From Enterobacter sp. JBIWA008 (GTDB lineage: Bacteria > Pseudomonadota > Gammaproteobacteria > Enterobacterales > Enterobacteriaceae), in contig NZ_CP074149.1 in assembly GCF_019968765.1 (NCBI RefSeq), positions 2,294,001-2,358,000 of the forward strand: a stretch of 64,000 nt of DNA. The letters run 5' to 3'. The number at the start of each line of letters is the position of its first letter. The first letter of the stretch is position 1. The notes beneath the pieces were generated by a model. It saw only the letters and a list, made by a program, of their open reading frames with translations, did not search any database and was not told the origin of the DNA. Position numbers and translations under genes: made by a program. Shown piece by piece: positions 9,879-18,573 of this stretch.

Positions 9879-10805
9879 ATGAATAAACTCGACGCCTTTA
9901 TCCAGCACGCGGTCAGCTCCGTTCCCGTCAGCGGAACCTCGCTTATCTCCTCGCTATACGGTGACGCGCTTTCCCATCGCGGCGGTGAGATTTGGCTCGG
10001 CAGCCTGGCCGCCTTACTGGAAGGCATGGGGTTTGGCGAGCGCTTCGTGCGCACCGCGCTGTTTCGCCTCAACAAAGAGGGCTGGCTGGACGTTTCCCGC
10101 ATCGGGCGTCGCAGCTTTTACCGCCTGAGCGATAAAGGGCTGCGGCTGACGCGTCGGGCGGAGAATAAGATCTACCGTGCGGAACTGCCCGCCTGGGACG
10201 GCAAGTGGCTGTTGCTGCTCTCAGAAGGTCTGGATAAAACCACCCTTGCCGACGTCAAAAAACAGCTGATCTGGCAGGGGTTTGGCACGCTGGCGCCGAG
10301 CCTGATGGCCTCGCCGTCGCAGCATCTGGCGGACGTGCAGTCTCTGCTTCACGATGCCGGCGTGGCGGAAAACGTGATTTTCTTTGAAGCCCATTCGCCG
10401 CTGGCGCTCTCCCGCGCCGCGCTGCGTTCGCGGGTGGAGGAGTGCTGGCAGTTAACCGAGCAAAACGCGATGTACGAGTCCTTTATCAGCTCGTTCCGGC
10501 CGCTGCTGCCGCTGCTGAAAGAGGCCGCGCCGGAGGAGCTGACGCCGGAACGCTGTTTCCAGATCCAGCTGCTGCTGATTCATTTTTATCGTCGCGTGGT
10601 GCTGAAAGACCCGCTGCTGCCGGAAGAGTTGCTGCCCGCGCACTGGGCGGGGCAAAGCGCCAGACAGCTCTGCATTAATATCTATCAGCGTGTCGCGCCG
10701 GGGGCGCTGGCGTTTGTCAGCGAGAAGGGCGAAACCTCCGTGGGCGAACTGCCCGTGCCCGGCACGCTCTACTATCAACGCTTTGGTGGTCTTACAAGCG
10801 CATAA
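9879..10805 (+). CDS. paaX: Phenylacetate pathway transcriptional repressor PaaX
   Basis: A GntR-like winged-helix repressor of the paa genes that lets go of DNA when phenylacetyl-CoA binds. The sequence HRGGEIWLGSLAALLEGMGFGERFVRTALFRL in the N-terminal 70 residues carries the helix-turn-helix; GWLDVSRIGRRSFYRLSDKG is the wing. ATG at 9879 matches the E. coli N-terminus (MxKLDxFIQ); an in-frame ATG at 9870 is also possible and neither has a strong ribosome site. The product is 308 residues, slightly shorter at the C-terminus than the E. coli protein. paaY follows 9 bases later. Confidence 0.94.
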   Translation: MNKLDAFIQHAVSSVPVSGTSLISSLYGDALSHRGGEIWLGSLAALLEGMGFGERFVRTALFRLNKEGWLDVSRIGRRSFYRLSDKGLRLTRRAENKIYRAELPAWDGKWLLLLSEGLDKTTLADVKKQLIWQGFGTLAPSLMASPSQHLADVQSLLHDAGVAENVIFFEAHSPLALSRAALRSRVEECWQLTEQNAMYESFISSFRPLLPLLKEAAPEELTPERCFQIQLLLIHFYRRVVLKDPLLPEELLPAHWAGQSARQLCINIYQRVAPGALAFVSEKGETSVGELPVPGTLYYQRFGGLTSA

Positions 10806-10814
10806 GGAGTGAAG

Positions 10815-11411
10815 ATGCCCGTTTATCAAATTGATGGCCTGACGCCGGTCGTGCCTGACGACAGCTATGTTCACCCAACGGCGGTGCTCATTGGCGACGT
10901 GATTCTGGGCAAAGGCGTTTATGTTGGTCCTAACGCCAGCCTGCGCGGCGATTTTGGCCGCATCGTGGTGAAAGACGGTGCGAACATTCAGGATAACTGC
11001 GTGATGCACGGCTTCCCGGAGCAGGACACGGTGGTGGAAGAGGACGGGCATATCGGCCACAGCGCCATTCTCCACGGCTGCGTGATCCGCCGCAATGCGC
11101 TGGTGGGCATGAACGCGGTGGTGATGGACGGCGCGGTCATCGGTGAAAACAGCATCGTCGGCGCGGCGGCGTTCGTGAAGGCGAAAGCGGAGATGCCCGC
11201 CAACCATTTGATTATCGGCAGCCCGGCCAAAGCGATTCGCGAACTCAGCGAGCAGGAGCTGGCATGGAAGCAGCAGGGCACGCGGGAGTATCAGGTTTTG
11301 GTGGAACGCTGCAAGCTGACGATGCACCAGGTGGAGCCGCTGCGCGAGGCTGAGCCTGACCGGAAACGGCTGGCGTTTGACGAGAATTTAAGGCCGAAGT
11401 CGGCGGTGTAG
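10815..11411 (+). CDS. paaY: Phenylacetate degradation protein PaaY (hexapeptide-repeat)
   Basis: A 198-residue left-handed beta-helix protein with repeated hexapeptides ([20 protein letters not shown], then [13 protein letters not shown]) and gamma-carbonic-anhydrase-type histidines ([17 protein letters not shown]). PaaY has been proposed to be a thioesterase that removes dead-end CoA esters in this pathway. ATG at 10815 follows AAGGAG with a 5-base gap and gives the E. coli-like start [14 protein letters not shown]. It forms a two-gene unit with paaX. Confidence 0.93.
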   Translation: MPVYQIDGLTPVVPDDSYVHPTAVLIGDVILGKGVYVGPNASLRGDFGRIVVKDGANIQDNCVMHGFPEQDTVVEEDGHIGHSAILHGCVIRRNALVGMNAVVMDGAVIGENSIVGAAAFVKAKAEMPANHLIIGSPAKAIRELSEQELAWKQQGTREYQVLVERCKLTMHQVEPLREAEPDRKRLAFDENLRPKSAV

Positions 11412-11512
11412 GACGGGAGGTTCGCACCACAGCACTAACGGGAAGATGTTACCCGCCTCATCATGCTATTAATCCTCCGATACAGACTCATCACGACAAA
11501 GGACGCAGAGTT

Positions 11513-12256
11513 ATGCTGAGAGGTAAACGCGCTGTTATCACGGGCGGTGGCGGAGGATTTGGTCAGGCGCTGTGCGTCTGGCTGGCACGAGAGGGCGTTG
11601 AAGTGGATTTTAGCGCCCGTCGGGTGGAGGATAGAGATAAAACCTGCGCCCTCATCGCGGCTGAAGGGGGGGGAGCAAGAGGGTATCTCTGCGATTTAGC
11701 CCTGCCGGAATCCGTTTCTCAATTCTCTTCGCAGGTTCTAAGTTCAGGCAGGCCAATCGATATTTTAATACTGAATGCCGCTCAGTGGTTGTCAGGGACA
11801 ATAGACCAACAATCGAGCACTGAAATCGTCAATACCGTCAGTTCAGGCCTGACAGGTTCAATCCTGCTCACTAAGGCGCTGCTTTCAGGATTACGACGCT
11901 CAGACGGCGCAGACATCATTGCGATTATATCTGCATGCGGTATTCCGAACTTCACAGATTCCATTGCCCATCCCGCTTTTTTTGCCAGCAAACATGGAAT
12001 GAGCGGCTTTATCACCAAACTGTCAAAAGAATTATCACTGGAAAATATAAGGGTGACCGGCTTGTATCCACCCGATTTTGAACTTACCGGGTTAGATGCG
12101 CTTGTAGACGATCGATCGCGAATGGGGGAGCGCTTAATGAATGGACGATCGGTCTGGGAAACGATGCGTTTTGTGCTGACTCAGCCACGTAGCTGCCATA
12201 TTGGTACCGTCTATTTTCAGGGGCCCACTCGCGAAGATCTGGAATGTCAGTCCTGA
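11513..12256 (+). CDS. SDR-family protein with Phe in place of the catalytic Tyr
   Basis: A 247-residue Rossmann-fold protein of the short-chain dehydrogenase family. The nucleotide motif appears as GGGGGFG near residues 11-17, the NAG motif as NAA near 88, and the active-site serine lies in IISACG near 140. The usual YxxxK is FFASK near 157-161, so the catalytic tyrosine is phenylalanine while the lysine is kept. The protein is therefore either inactive as a classical dehydrogenase or uses another chemistry. The codons are more AT-rich than in paa. AAAGGA precedes the ATG. No operon partner is evident. Confidence 0.8.
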   Translation: MLRGKRAVITGGGGGFGQALCVWLAREGVEVDFSARRVEDRDKTCALIAAEGGGARGYLCDLALPESVSQFSSQVLSSGRPIDILILNAAQWLSGTIDQQSSTEIVNTVSSGLTGSILLTKALLSGLRRSDGADIIAIISACGIPNFTDSIAHPAFFASKHGMSGFITKLSKELSLENIRVTGLYPPDFELTGLDALVDDRSRMGERLMNGRSVWETMRFVLTQPRSCHIGTVYFQGPTREDLECQS

Positions 12257-12308
12257 AGCTCGTATTTTTGTATCCACCTCTTGATTTAGCAGAACAGGTA
12301 CCACACAG

Positions 12309-12791
12309 ATGACGCGCTTTTACCAATTTACGGCTACCAGCCTTGATGGCCAACCGATCTCAATGGCAGACTATACGGGAAGAGTGGTTTTGGTCGTTAA
12401 TACCGCCAGCCAGTGCGGCTTCACGCCTCAGTACGCTGGGCTTGAAGCGCTATACAAGAAATACGCCGATCGAGGGTTAGTGGTGCTTGGCTTCCCCTGC
12501 AACCAGTTCGGTAAACAGGAACCCGGCGGCGCCGACGAAATCTCGAAAACCTGTTACATCAACTACGGCGTAAGTTTCCCGATGTTCGAGAAGGTCGAGG
12601 TCAACGGTAGCGCAGCGCACCCGCTTTTTGGTTATCTGAAAAACGAATTACCCGGCGTGCTGGGTGGGCGGATCAAGTGGAACTTTACTAAGTTTCTGAT
12701 CGGACGCGACGGTAAACCACTCAAGCGTTTTGCACCGATGACGACGCCAGAAAAAATAGATCCTGCAATTCATGCGGCACTGGAAATGTAA
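12309..12791 (+). CDS. Glutathione peroxidase family protein (thiol peroxidase)
   Basis: A 160-residue cysteine-type member of the glutathione peroxidase family, which reduces peroxides using thioredoxin or glutathione. Peroxidatic Cys36 sits in NTASQCGFTPQY, the FPCNQFG motif is at 62-68, a likely resolving Cys81 precedes NYGVSFPMF, and WNFTKFLI with Trp123 and Asn124 completes the active-site set. It lacks a signal peptide, so it is cytoplasmic. It resembles E. coli BtuE in size, but I do not claim orthology. It stands alone, 52 bases after the SDR gene. Confidence 0.9.
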   Translation: MTRFYQFTATSLDGQPISMADYTGRVVLVVNTASQCGFTPQYAGLEALYKKYADRGLVVLGFPCNQFGKQEPGGADEISKTCYINYGVSFPMFEKVEVNGSAAHPLFGYLKNELPGVLGGRIKWNFTKFLIGRDGKPLKRFAPMTTPEKIDPAIHAALEM

Positions 12792-12855
12792 GGTTTCTGA
12801 TAGCCGGACCTTTCTCCTTTAGAGCCGGTCGAAATACTCACACCGGAGAGAAGAT

Positions 12856-12922
12856 AACGTCCGCTCTGTGTGCCTGACGGACTAAACGCTGTTTTTTCCG
12901 CGTTGTGCCGGGAGCGGACGTT
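12856..12922. repeat. 11-bp inverted repeat between convergent genes
   Basis: AACGTCCGCTC (12856-12866) and GAGCGGACGTT (12912-12922) are perfect inverted copies 45 bases apart; the region between them holds a T-rich stretch. It lies between the peroxidase gene and the oppositely oriented exported-protein gene. It could be a shared transcription barrier or the trace of a small inserted element. Confidence 0.45.
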
Positions 12923-12943
12923 ACGAGCTTATAAATTATAACG

Positions 12944-13471
12944 CTATTTTTTCGACAAGAAAAATGTTTCCTGGATTCGTTGGTTATTATCCTTCACTAT
13001 TTTGTCTGATGCTTCTAATACGGATTTTAATAGTGAAGTCTCTTTGCCAAATTTTATGGACTGGGTATCTATTGTGAGATTGTACATCGGAATATTTTCA
13101 GCGCGATATACATTGTGGATTTTCAGTGTCAGTGTTGCAGGGACTTTTAAGGAAAGTCTATCAATAGTTGTTTTTTTCTCATCCGATTTATCTTTGTTAT
13201 AATCATCAATAATTGACTGGATTTCTCTCTTAATGCCGTCTTGATAAGAACCGACAGATAAATCGGTAAGTTTGAAGATGGTTGAGTTATCACTGTCTGT
13301 TTTTAATTCAACATCAATAAATGCATTTTCACTATAAACTTTTCCTAATGATACATGACCGTTATCATTACTTAAAATGTTCTGTTTCTTAAACTCCAGA
13401 TTTCCTGATAACATCGCAGATGATAACAACACTGACGCGCCAATGATTACACTTGATATGATGATTTTCAT
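12944..13471 (-). CDS. Uncharacterised exported protein, AT-rich
   Basis: I do not recognise this family. From the ATG at 13471 (preceded on its strand by AAGGA) it encodes 175 residues: a signal-peptide-like start (MKIIISSVIIGASVLLSSAMLSG), then a hydrophilic domain rich in Lys, Asp and Ser, with no cysteines seen in the mature part. The open frame extends 26 codons further upstream but that would bury the signal peptide. The beta-strand-like pattern suggests a small periplasmic protein, perhaps of the DUF1439/YceB type, which is only a guess. The base composition is far more AT-rich than paa, suggesting recent acquisition. Confidence 0.65.
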   Translation of the reverse strand: MKIIISSVIIGASVLLSSAMLSGNLEFKKQNILSNDNGHVSLGKVYSENAFIDVELKTDSDNSTIFKLTDLSVGSYQDGIKREIQSIIDDYNKDKSDEKKTTIDRLSLKVPATLTLKIHNVYRAENIPMYNLTIDTQSIKFGKETSLLKSVLEASDKIVKDNNQRIQETFFLSKK

Positions 13472-13850
13472 TTTTTTCCTTGATAACTTAAATTCATTTT
13501 TTTGGGGTGACGTTGTGCGTGAACCAGACTCACCAATAACTAACGCCATGCCCGTAATTGATTGTTTTTTGATCTAAAGGTTTCGCTAAGAAATTCCTAT
13601 CCATGTTTTGACACGTGGTATTTGAGAAAACATGTCACTCCTTTGTTTGTTAGCATTTTGGAACCATATTACAATCTATTATTTTGAGTTAAAACTGTTA
13701 TTTTTTGTAACGCGTCAGCTAAAGGAAATGAAGATGACAGTAGTGCGATAAAGAGACAATTATTGTACTTCAAGAATTTGTCGCAACACCTGGAGTTGGA
13801 TGTCAGGCGTCTTGGGAGTGTCCCTGGCAAGGCATTCGCTCAACGCAACG
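13472..13850. other. AT-rich intergenic region
   Basis: This stretch between the exported-protein gene and the omptin terminator holds no gene I can support. It is AT-rich, with T- and A-runs around 13640-13740 that could hold the promoter of the exported-protein gene on the minus strand. Short open frames here lack ribosome sites. Confidence 0.5.
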
Positions 13851-13872
13851 AAAAAGGCCCCATCAGGGGCCT
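13851..13872 (-). terminator. Rho-independent terminator of the omptin gene
   Basis: On the minus strand AGGCCCC, loop TGAT, GGGGCCT is followed directly by five T residues (A-run at 13851-13855 on the plus strand). The 7-bp GC-rich stem 36 bases after the omptin stop codon is a standard intrinsic terminator. Confidence 0.8.
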
Positions 13873-13907
13873 GGTCTGCTTTAACTATGGACTGCGTTTC
13901 GCCTGAA

Positions 13908-14846
13908 TCAGAAGCGGTATTGCAGACCCGCTGTAATCGTATAGTTATGGTTAGAAATACCTGCCGCATCCCCACCAATAGAGCCGGAGTCACCAGTATT
14001 GGTATCAATAATCTGCGTACCGCCTTTACCTTCTTCATAACTGCTATAGGTAAATTCAGCAAAAACTTTGGCGCGCGGAGTGACGTAATACCCGGCATCA
14101 ACAGACGCACCATAATAGCGGGAGTCTGTTGTCTTCTCGCGGAAAGTCAGATCGCGCATGTAGTGTTCGTCGTTATCATGTGCACGCACCCAGTCACTGA
14201 ATTTGAACAGGGCATTAAATTCAAAGTCATTAAAGCGGTACTGCCCTGCAAGGCCGATGTAAGGCATAGAGAAACGCTGGCTATAACCAATACCGCGTTC
14301 GCCTGCCGGGAAGTTCCCCTGATAGGCGCCGTTATCATAATTATAAGTACCCCCAGTCGCCGTCCAGCTGAAGCGTGTTTCCTGATAACCTGCGGTTACG
14401 CCCGCTTTATAATTATCGCCCTGGAAGATCCACCCTTTTAGGTTGAGATCGTATTCATTGGCGTAGTTAACGTTAGTGGCAGGATGGCTTGAATGGTCTG
14501 TCCAGGAGGATTGTTTGGCATTCATCCAGTCATAGTCATCCATATGACCTGAGCCTGATGCCAGGGATGTCCAGCCTCGAGCGTTCAGTGTCAAGAAGGC
14601 GTATGCATCCCAGGAAATATCGCCTTTCAAAATAGCGACATTTTTTATTTTCCAGTCCAGCTGGCTAACTTTTCTTCCTGTGACTTCGTCATAAACCATC
14701 TCGTGGGATTTTCCGCTCAGCATCCCGGCAGATGCTGAAACCGTGAAGCTTTCCGGTGAGAAATCCGGTGTGGCTTGTAAGGAACCTGCATATACTGCCC
14801 CTGAAAACGCGGCCATCATCATTCCCGCAACAATATTTCTTGTCAT
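13908..14846 (-). CDS. Omptin-family outer-membrane protease
   Basis: A 312-residue outer-membrane aspartate protease of the OmpT/OmpP/PgtE/Pla family, which cleaves proteins and cationic peptides between basic residues at the cell surface. It has a signal peptide cut after about Ala20, the active-site segment HMDDYDWM (Asp104 and Asp106), and DNDEHYMR (Asp226 and His228) matching the four catalytic residues of OmpT. It ends in Phe after an alternating aromatic strand (ITAGLQYRF), as outer-membrane barrels do. AGGGA precedes the ATG. The moderate GC and lone position suggest horizontal gain. I cannot tell which omptin subgroup it belongs to. Confidence 0.93.
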   Translation of the reverse strand: MTRNIVAGMMMAAFSGAVYAGSLQATPDFSPESFTVSASAGMLSGKSHEMVYDEVTGRKVSQLDWKIKNVAILKGDISWDAYAFLTLNARGWTSLASGSGHMDDYDWMNAKQSSWTDHSSHPATNVNYANEYDLNLKGWIFQGDNYKAGVTAGYQETRFSWTATGGTYNYDNGAYQGNFPAGERGIGYSQRFSMPYIGLAGQYRFNDFEFNALFKFSDWVRAHDNDEHYMRDLTFREKTTDSRYYGASVDAGYYVTPRAKVFAEFTYSSYEEGKGGTQIIDTNTGDSGSIGGDAAGISNHNYTITAGLQYRF

Positions 14847-15091
14847 TTTTATTTCCCTAAAACAAATTAATCAATGAGTTGCAGGGGAATATTAAAAGTC
14901 ATACAAATAAGAATCAACTGCCAGTTTTGGTAATTTTGTATAATTTGACGTAAGGAGAAATATTTAACTTTGGGCCGCCTGAAGGAGGCGACCGCTAATA
15001 TTTACATGACTACTGGCTTGATGCTAAACAACGGTCGTTTGCGGATAAAACGTTGTTATTCACTGTAACCGGCGCCACAAACACATTCCGT

Positions 15092-15529
15092 TTACCCGCG
15101 CAGCCACGGTGTGATCGTCAATCCGGTCAGCAGTCCCTCCGGACTGAGCAGGCGAGTAACGGTCTGGCCCCACGGTTCGGTGCGGTTGGCCACCAGCAGG
15201 CGATAGCCTTTTTCACTCAGAATGCGGGTTGCCGAGTCCAGATCCTGAACCTCGTACTCAACCCATCCCTGCGGTATCGGGTACTCAGTGGGCCACTGTT
15301 CTTCTCCAAAACATGACGTAGCCGCCTGTGCGAGCGGCCAGACAGCGAAATGCTTCACGCCTGCCAGCTGGCCCTCTTCAGTGAGAAGGTAATCGGTATT
15401 CCCCTCCATCGGCTTCAGCGGAAGGCCGAGTGTCTGGACATAAAACGCGGTGCTGGTCTCCGTATCCCGCGAAATGGCCCCGAACCCGGCGACGAACAAG
15501 ACATCAATTTCTGGTAACGTCTGCGACAT
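15092..15529 (-). CDS. VOC-family (glyoxalase/bleomycin-resistance fold) protein
   Basis: A 145-residue protein with paired beta-alpha-beta-beta-beta modules of the vicinal oxygen chelate superfamily: AISRDTETSTAFYVQTLGLPL in the first half and GWVEYEVQDLDSATRILSEKGYRLL in the second. The substrate cannot be read from the sequence. The ATG at 15529 is chosen because AGGAG lies 5 bases upstream; a GTG two codons earlier is less well placed. It stands just downstream of the truncated transporter, on the same strand. Confidence 0.75.
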   Translation of the reverse strand: MSQTLPEIDVLFVAGFGAISRDTETSTAFYVQTLGLPLKPMEGNTDYLLTEEGQLAGVKHFAVWPLAQAATSCFGEEQWPTEYPIPQGWVEYEVQDLDSATRILSEKGYRLLVANRTEPWGQTVTRLLSPEGLLTGLTITPWLRG

Positions 15530-15611
15530 ATCCACTCCTGAATGAGGTGAGATTCACCATGAATTTATCTTACGACCGACTGAAATACGACTCTCAATTC
15601 TGGTCTCGCAT

Positions 15612-16202
15612 TCACCGTGCCTGCACGTCCACGACGGGTTTAAAATTCAGCGCGATGACGATCAGCAGCACGACTCCCGCACTCATGATCAGCCATGCGC
15701 TGGTCAGCGAGACCGAACTGTCGCGAACGATCCCCGCAATTAACGGCGTAAGCGCGGCGAGCATGTACCCACCTCCCTGAACTTTAGACAGTAACCTCCC
15801 GGCCTGCGCGGGCGTTCGCGCATGATCGAAGGTGACGATGAGCGACAGCGGGAAGAGGGCGCCGATCCTGGCCCCGAGCAGCAACGTGGATAATACCGGC
15901 GTCGTACCCGGCGAAAAGACCAGAGACAGTAATCCCGCCAGCAGCAGCAACAGTACGGCGATCAGCGGCACGCGACGGTCGGGGAATTTACCGATCAGCG
16001 CGGAGACGACAAACCCGGCGACAACCTCGGTTAACGTCAGCCAGGCCAGCATGAAGCCGCTGCTGCGGGCGGACCATCCCGCCTGAATATAGAACGGGGG
16101 CAGCCAGGCTAACACCAGCGTATAGGCTCCCGTTCCCACGCCGAAAAAGAGCAACAGGAGTGCTGTCCGTGAGGATGAGAGCTCTACGTGTTCGTGTGCT
16201 GT
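15612..16202 (-). pseudogene. C-terminal remnant of a CynX/NimT-type MFS transporter
   Basis: The frame encodes about six transmembrane helices that look like the second half of a CynX/NimT-family major facilitator (GTGAYTLVLAWLPPFYIQAGWSARSSGFMLAW, then VQGGGYMLAALTPLIAGI near the end). It is open upstream of any good start (residues AHEHVELSSSRTALLLLFFG) until a TAA at 16203-16205, and the N-terminal half is missing. Whole proteins of this family are about 390 residues. The break near 16200 is abrupt and unrelated sequence follows, so this is probably a deletion remnant. A short half-transporter is possible but unlikely. Confidence 0.7.
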
Positions 16203-16354
16203 TTATTCATTACAGGGAATAAAACATCGAGTGTCATAGGTGCTCCATACAGGCTTGGTATTATTTTTTCTATTCCAGGGATGAATGGATGGTATTTCAG
16301 CGGGGGCTCTTTTGAAAAACGATAAATAGTGGGAATTAATGTGAGTTTTACTCA

Positions 16355-17206
16355 ATGTCGGATGATGATCCATCGCACTATACTTACGTTCAGAAACCGA
16401 ACGTGTGGCATGAGGATGGTATGGCTGGCGAAAACTTGTCCAAGATGGGCGCGGCAAAAGTCCATCTGATTGTGGATCACCATGGTAATCAGGTAATAGA
16501 AAAATACCCTGTTAGTGAGGTTGAATACGGCTTTTATGAACATGCGGCGGAACCACTCAGTGGCGTTGTCGAATCCCCACGACTTTTTAACGCCGATCCA
16601 CACCGACGCAGCCTGACGCTTGAATACGTTCCTCATAAGATCTCACAGGATGAGGTTGCGGGAAACGACATACTGAAACGACTTTCACGTCTACACGATT
16701 ATCCTGCCGACCCTGCATGGATTTATCACACCCATACCTGGTCTGAGTCAGCGCTAGAAAAATCTCTGTCTCTTCTGGAATTGCCCGTCAGGGCTGAGCG
16801 GCAGATGCGGTGTTTTCAGCAAGGGAGTAGCGTTTTGTTTAGTCAGGAATGTTTAATTTCTGGTGATACCAATGCGGGTAACTGGGGCAGAAGAGAAAAC
16901 GGCGATACGATACTTTTCGACTGGGAAAGGTTCGGTACAGGCAGCCCGGCTATTGACCTTGCTCCGCTGGTAAAAGGGATGGGCTCAAAACAAAGCCTTT
17001 TGCAACTTGCCGAGCGCTACCGTGTTTTTGCCACGCATTCGGTCGCAGGCAGATTAGCCAGAGAAATCGCTCTTGCTAAAGCATGGATTGTCACTGAAGT
17101 CGTGTTACTTCTGCACGAAAGGAAAAAAAGTGATTTTAAGCTCTACCTGAGCTGGTACAGAGAACATCTCCCCGGCTGGCTGGATGAGTCCATCTCACTG
17201 CTTTGA
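16355..17206 (+). CDS. APH/choline-kinase-like phosphotransferase
   Basis: A 283-residue protein with the C-terminal motifs of the aminoglycoside phosphotransferase/choline kinase superfamily: SGDTNAGNW near 168-176 (the catalytic loop, usually HGDxxxxN) and ILFDWERFGTGSPAIDLA near 188 (the metal-binding DxD/DFG-like loop). The substrate is unknown; cellular members phosphorylate small alcohols, sugars or antibiotics. The start is uncertain: ATG 16355 has a poor ribosome site, and an ATG at 16421 has GAGG just upstream, but would remove 22 residues. Confidence 0.75.
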   Translation: MSDDDPSHYTYVQKPNVWHEDGMAGENLSKMGAAKVHLIVDHHGNQVIEKYPVSEVEYGFYEHAAEPLSGVVESPRLFNADPHRRSLTLEYVPHKISQDEVAGNDILKRLSRLHDYPADPAWIYHTHTWSESALEKSLSLLELPVRAERQMRCFQQGSSVLFSQECLISGDTNAGNWGRRENGDTILFDWERFGTGSPAIDLAPLVKGMGSKQSLLQLAERYRVFATHSVAGRLAREIALAKAWIVTEVVLLLHERKKSDFKLYLSWYREHLPGWLDESISLL

Positions 17207-17342
17207 GCACGTCGTAACAGAGCCTGCGAAACCGATGCAGCGTTTTGTTTCACAAACGCCATCGCTCATCGACCGTTCAGAATGGTATAACGTCTTGCGG
17301 CAATCGGGTTGCCGCCCGCTGATTCCATTCACAAAGGTGTAT

Positions 17343-17819
17343 ATGAAACAAATTACGTTAAGTGATCTGCAGCAGCAAAGCGAGCAGGCTGCCAATTCAC
17401 CTCGCTTACGCGCGCATCGCAATTTACATCCTGAGCTGAGCGACCCGGTGCAGCGTCTGGCCATCGCGATGGAGCCTGGCACGTATGTCCGCCCCCATCG
17501 CCATCCGCACACGTTTGAACTGCTGACGGCTCTGAGCGGTCGCTTTCTGGTGCTGAATTTTGATGACGGCGGTAACGTGACCCAGCGCGTGGTGTTAGGT
17601 GAAGACTGCAAGGTGCTGGAGATGGATGCCGGTACCTGGCATGCCGTGCTGTCGCTGGATAAAGGCGGCGTCATTTTTGAGGTAAAACACGGCGGCTACC
17701 AGCCTGTTCCGGAGCACGATACCGCCCCATGGTCACCGGCTGAGAACGCGCCCGGTTGCGCGGAGCTGATGAAATGGTACGCTCAGGCGCAGGTGGGTGA
17801 CGGGGGTTTTACCCTGTAA
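17343..17819 (+). CDS. WbuC-like cupin metalloprotein
   Basis: A 158-residue cupin barrel. PHRHPHTFE (near 50) followed by GRFLVL, and later DAGTWHAVL, supply metal-binding histidines and a glutamate. The segment NLHPELSDPVQRLAIAMEPGTYVRPHRH strongly resembles the WbuC family, small cupins often found near surface-polysaccharide genes; no such genes are seen here. ATG 17343 follows AAAGG with a 5-base gap. The frame is open back to 17184 over the end of the kinase gene but has no start signal there. The function is unknown. Confidence 0.8.
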   Translation: MKQITLSDLQQQSEQAANSPRLRAHRNLHPELSDPVQRLAIAMEPGTYVRPHRHPHTFELLTALSGRFLVLNFDDGGNVTQRVVLGEDCKVLEMDAGTWHAVLSLDKGGVIFEVKHGGYQPVPEHDTAPWSPAENAPGCAELMKWYAQAQVGDGGFTL

Positions 17820-17833
17820 TTTTATCTCGTTTG

Positions 17834-17859
17834 CCCGGCGCGCGAAAAGGCGTGCCGGG
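17834..17859. terminator. Hairpin between convergent genes
   Basis: CCCGGCGCGC pairs with GCGTGCCGGG (10 bp including one G-T pair) around a GAAAAG loop. It lies between the cupin gene and the oppositely oriented oxidoreductase gene. There is no T-run on either strand, so it may be a weak bidirectional terminator or a degenerate REP-like element. Confidence 0.4.
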
Positions 17860-17900
17860 AAAGAGAGCGGTCCCGCAAACACAACTCTCGCATGCTGGTT

Positions 17901-18500
17901 TTATTTAAGGCTCTCTAGCCCTTGCAGGAACTCCTCAACCTGCTCAGGCGTCGCCGTGTCTGCCTGGTAAAGGATATCGAGCTTAACGTTCTTTAGCCCG
18001 CAGAAGCCAAATACACCTTCGATTATCTGCGTCTGAATCGCCGTCGAATAGCCGTGCTTGTCGAACCCGGTGAGATCGCTGCCGCCGGTGGCAATCAGGC
18101 GGACGGGAACATCACGTAAGTTGCCCACAATCCGGCCACCGTCGGCCACCTTATACGCCCAGTTCAGGGTTAATACGCGATCGAACCAGCCTTTCAACAG
18201 CGCGGGGACCGACCACCAGTACACGGGGAAGACAAACACCAGCATATCCGCTCGCTCGACGCGCTGCTGCTCGCGCAGAATATCGTCGGGAAGGGCGCTC
18301 GGATCGCCGTGATACAAATCGAGATCGGCGCGGGTCATCGCCGGATTAAACCCTTCAGCATGCAGATCGGCGATCTCAACCTGCGTACCTTGCTCGCGTA
18401 ATTTCCCGGCAATATGGGCTGCCAGCGAATGGGATAACGAATTGTCGACAGGGTGAGCCGTCACGATCAGTGCGTTATTAATGGCATTTGTAGCAGACAT
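17901..18500 (-). CDS. Flavodoxin-fold NAD(P)H-dependent oxidoreductase
   Basis: A 199-residue protein of the NQO1/MdaB/KefF-like flavodoxin family. ALIVTAHPVDNSLSHSLA at the N-terminus is the phosphate-binding region of FMN/FAD, FVFPVYWWSVPALLKGWFDRVL near 90-110 is the family signature, and ATGGSDLTGFDKHGYS near 135-150 follows. Such enzymes reduce quinones or related electrophiles by two electrons. It is read in the same direction as the TetR gene upstream, with a TetR-operator-like motif in the 73-base gap, so it is probably a target of that regulator. Confidence 0.88.
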   Translation of the reverse strand: MSATNAINNALIVTAHPVDNSLSHSLAAHIAGKLREQGTQVEIADLHAEGFNPAMTRADLDLYHGDPSALPDDILREQQRVERADMLVFVFPVYWWSVPALLKGWFDRVLTLNWAYKVADGGRIVGNLRDVPVRLIATGGSDLTGFDKHGYSTAIQTQIIEGVFGFCGLKNVKLDILYQADTATPEQVEEFLQGLESLK

Positions 18501-18535
18501 AGCGACCTCGAATGGGTGAGAATTGACGCCTATAT

Positions 18536-18550
18536 TACTATTGGTAACTT
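18536..18550. promoter_or_regulatory. Candidate operator of TetR regulator 1 (site A)
   Basis: TACTATTGGTAACTT lies between the TetR gene and the oxidoreductase gene and contains the short palindrome TTAC-N5-GTAA. It shares TACTNNTGGTANNTT with site B at 19189-19203, upstream of the same TetR gene. Two copies on either side of one regulator gene suggest it binds both to control itself and the oxidoreductase. Confidence 0.5.
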
Positions 18551-18573
18551 AGGTGTCAATCCGCCCCCGGCGA

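Noticed and set aside
13800..14441. 213-codon open frame on the plus strand opposite the omptin gene
   Set aside because: It crosses the omptin terminator and coding region in antisense and resembles no protein; the omptin frame carries all catalytic residues.
14847..15000. PhoP box upstream of the omptin gene
   Set aside because: Related omptins are often PhoP-controlled, but I could not find a convincing pair of GTTTA-type repeats at the right spacing.
17297..17315. GCGGCAA/TTGCCGC hairpin upstream of the cupin gene as an attenuator
   Set aside because: The stem is only 7 bp, there is no T-run or leader peptide, and it lies 28 bases before the start codon with no alternative fold visible.
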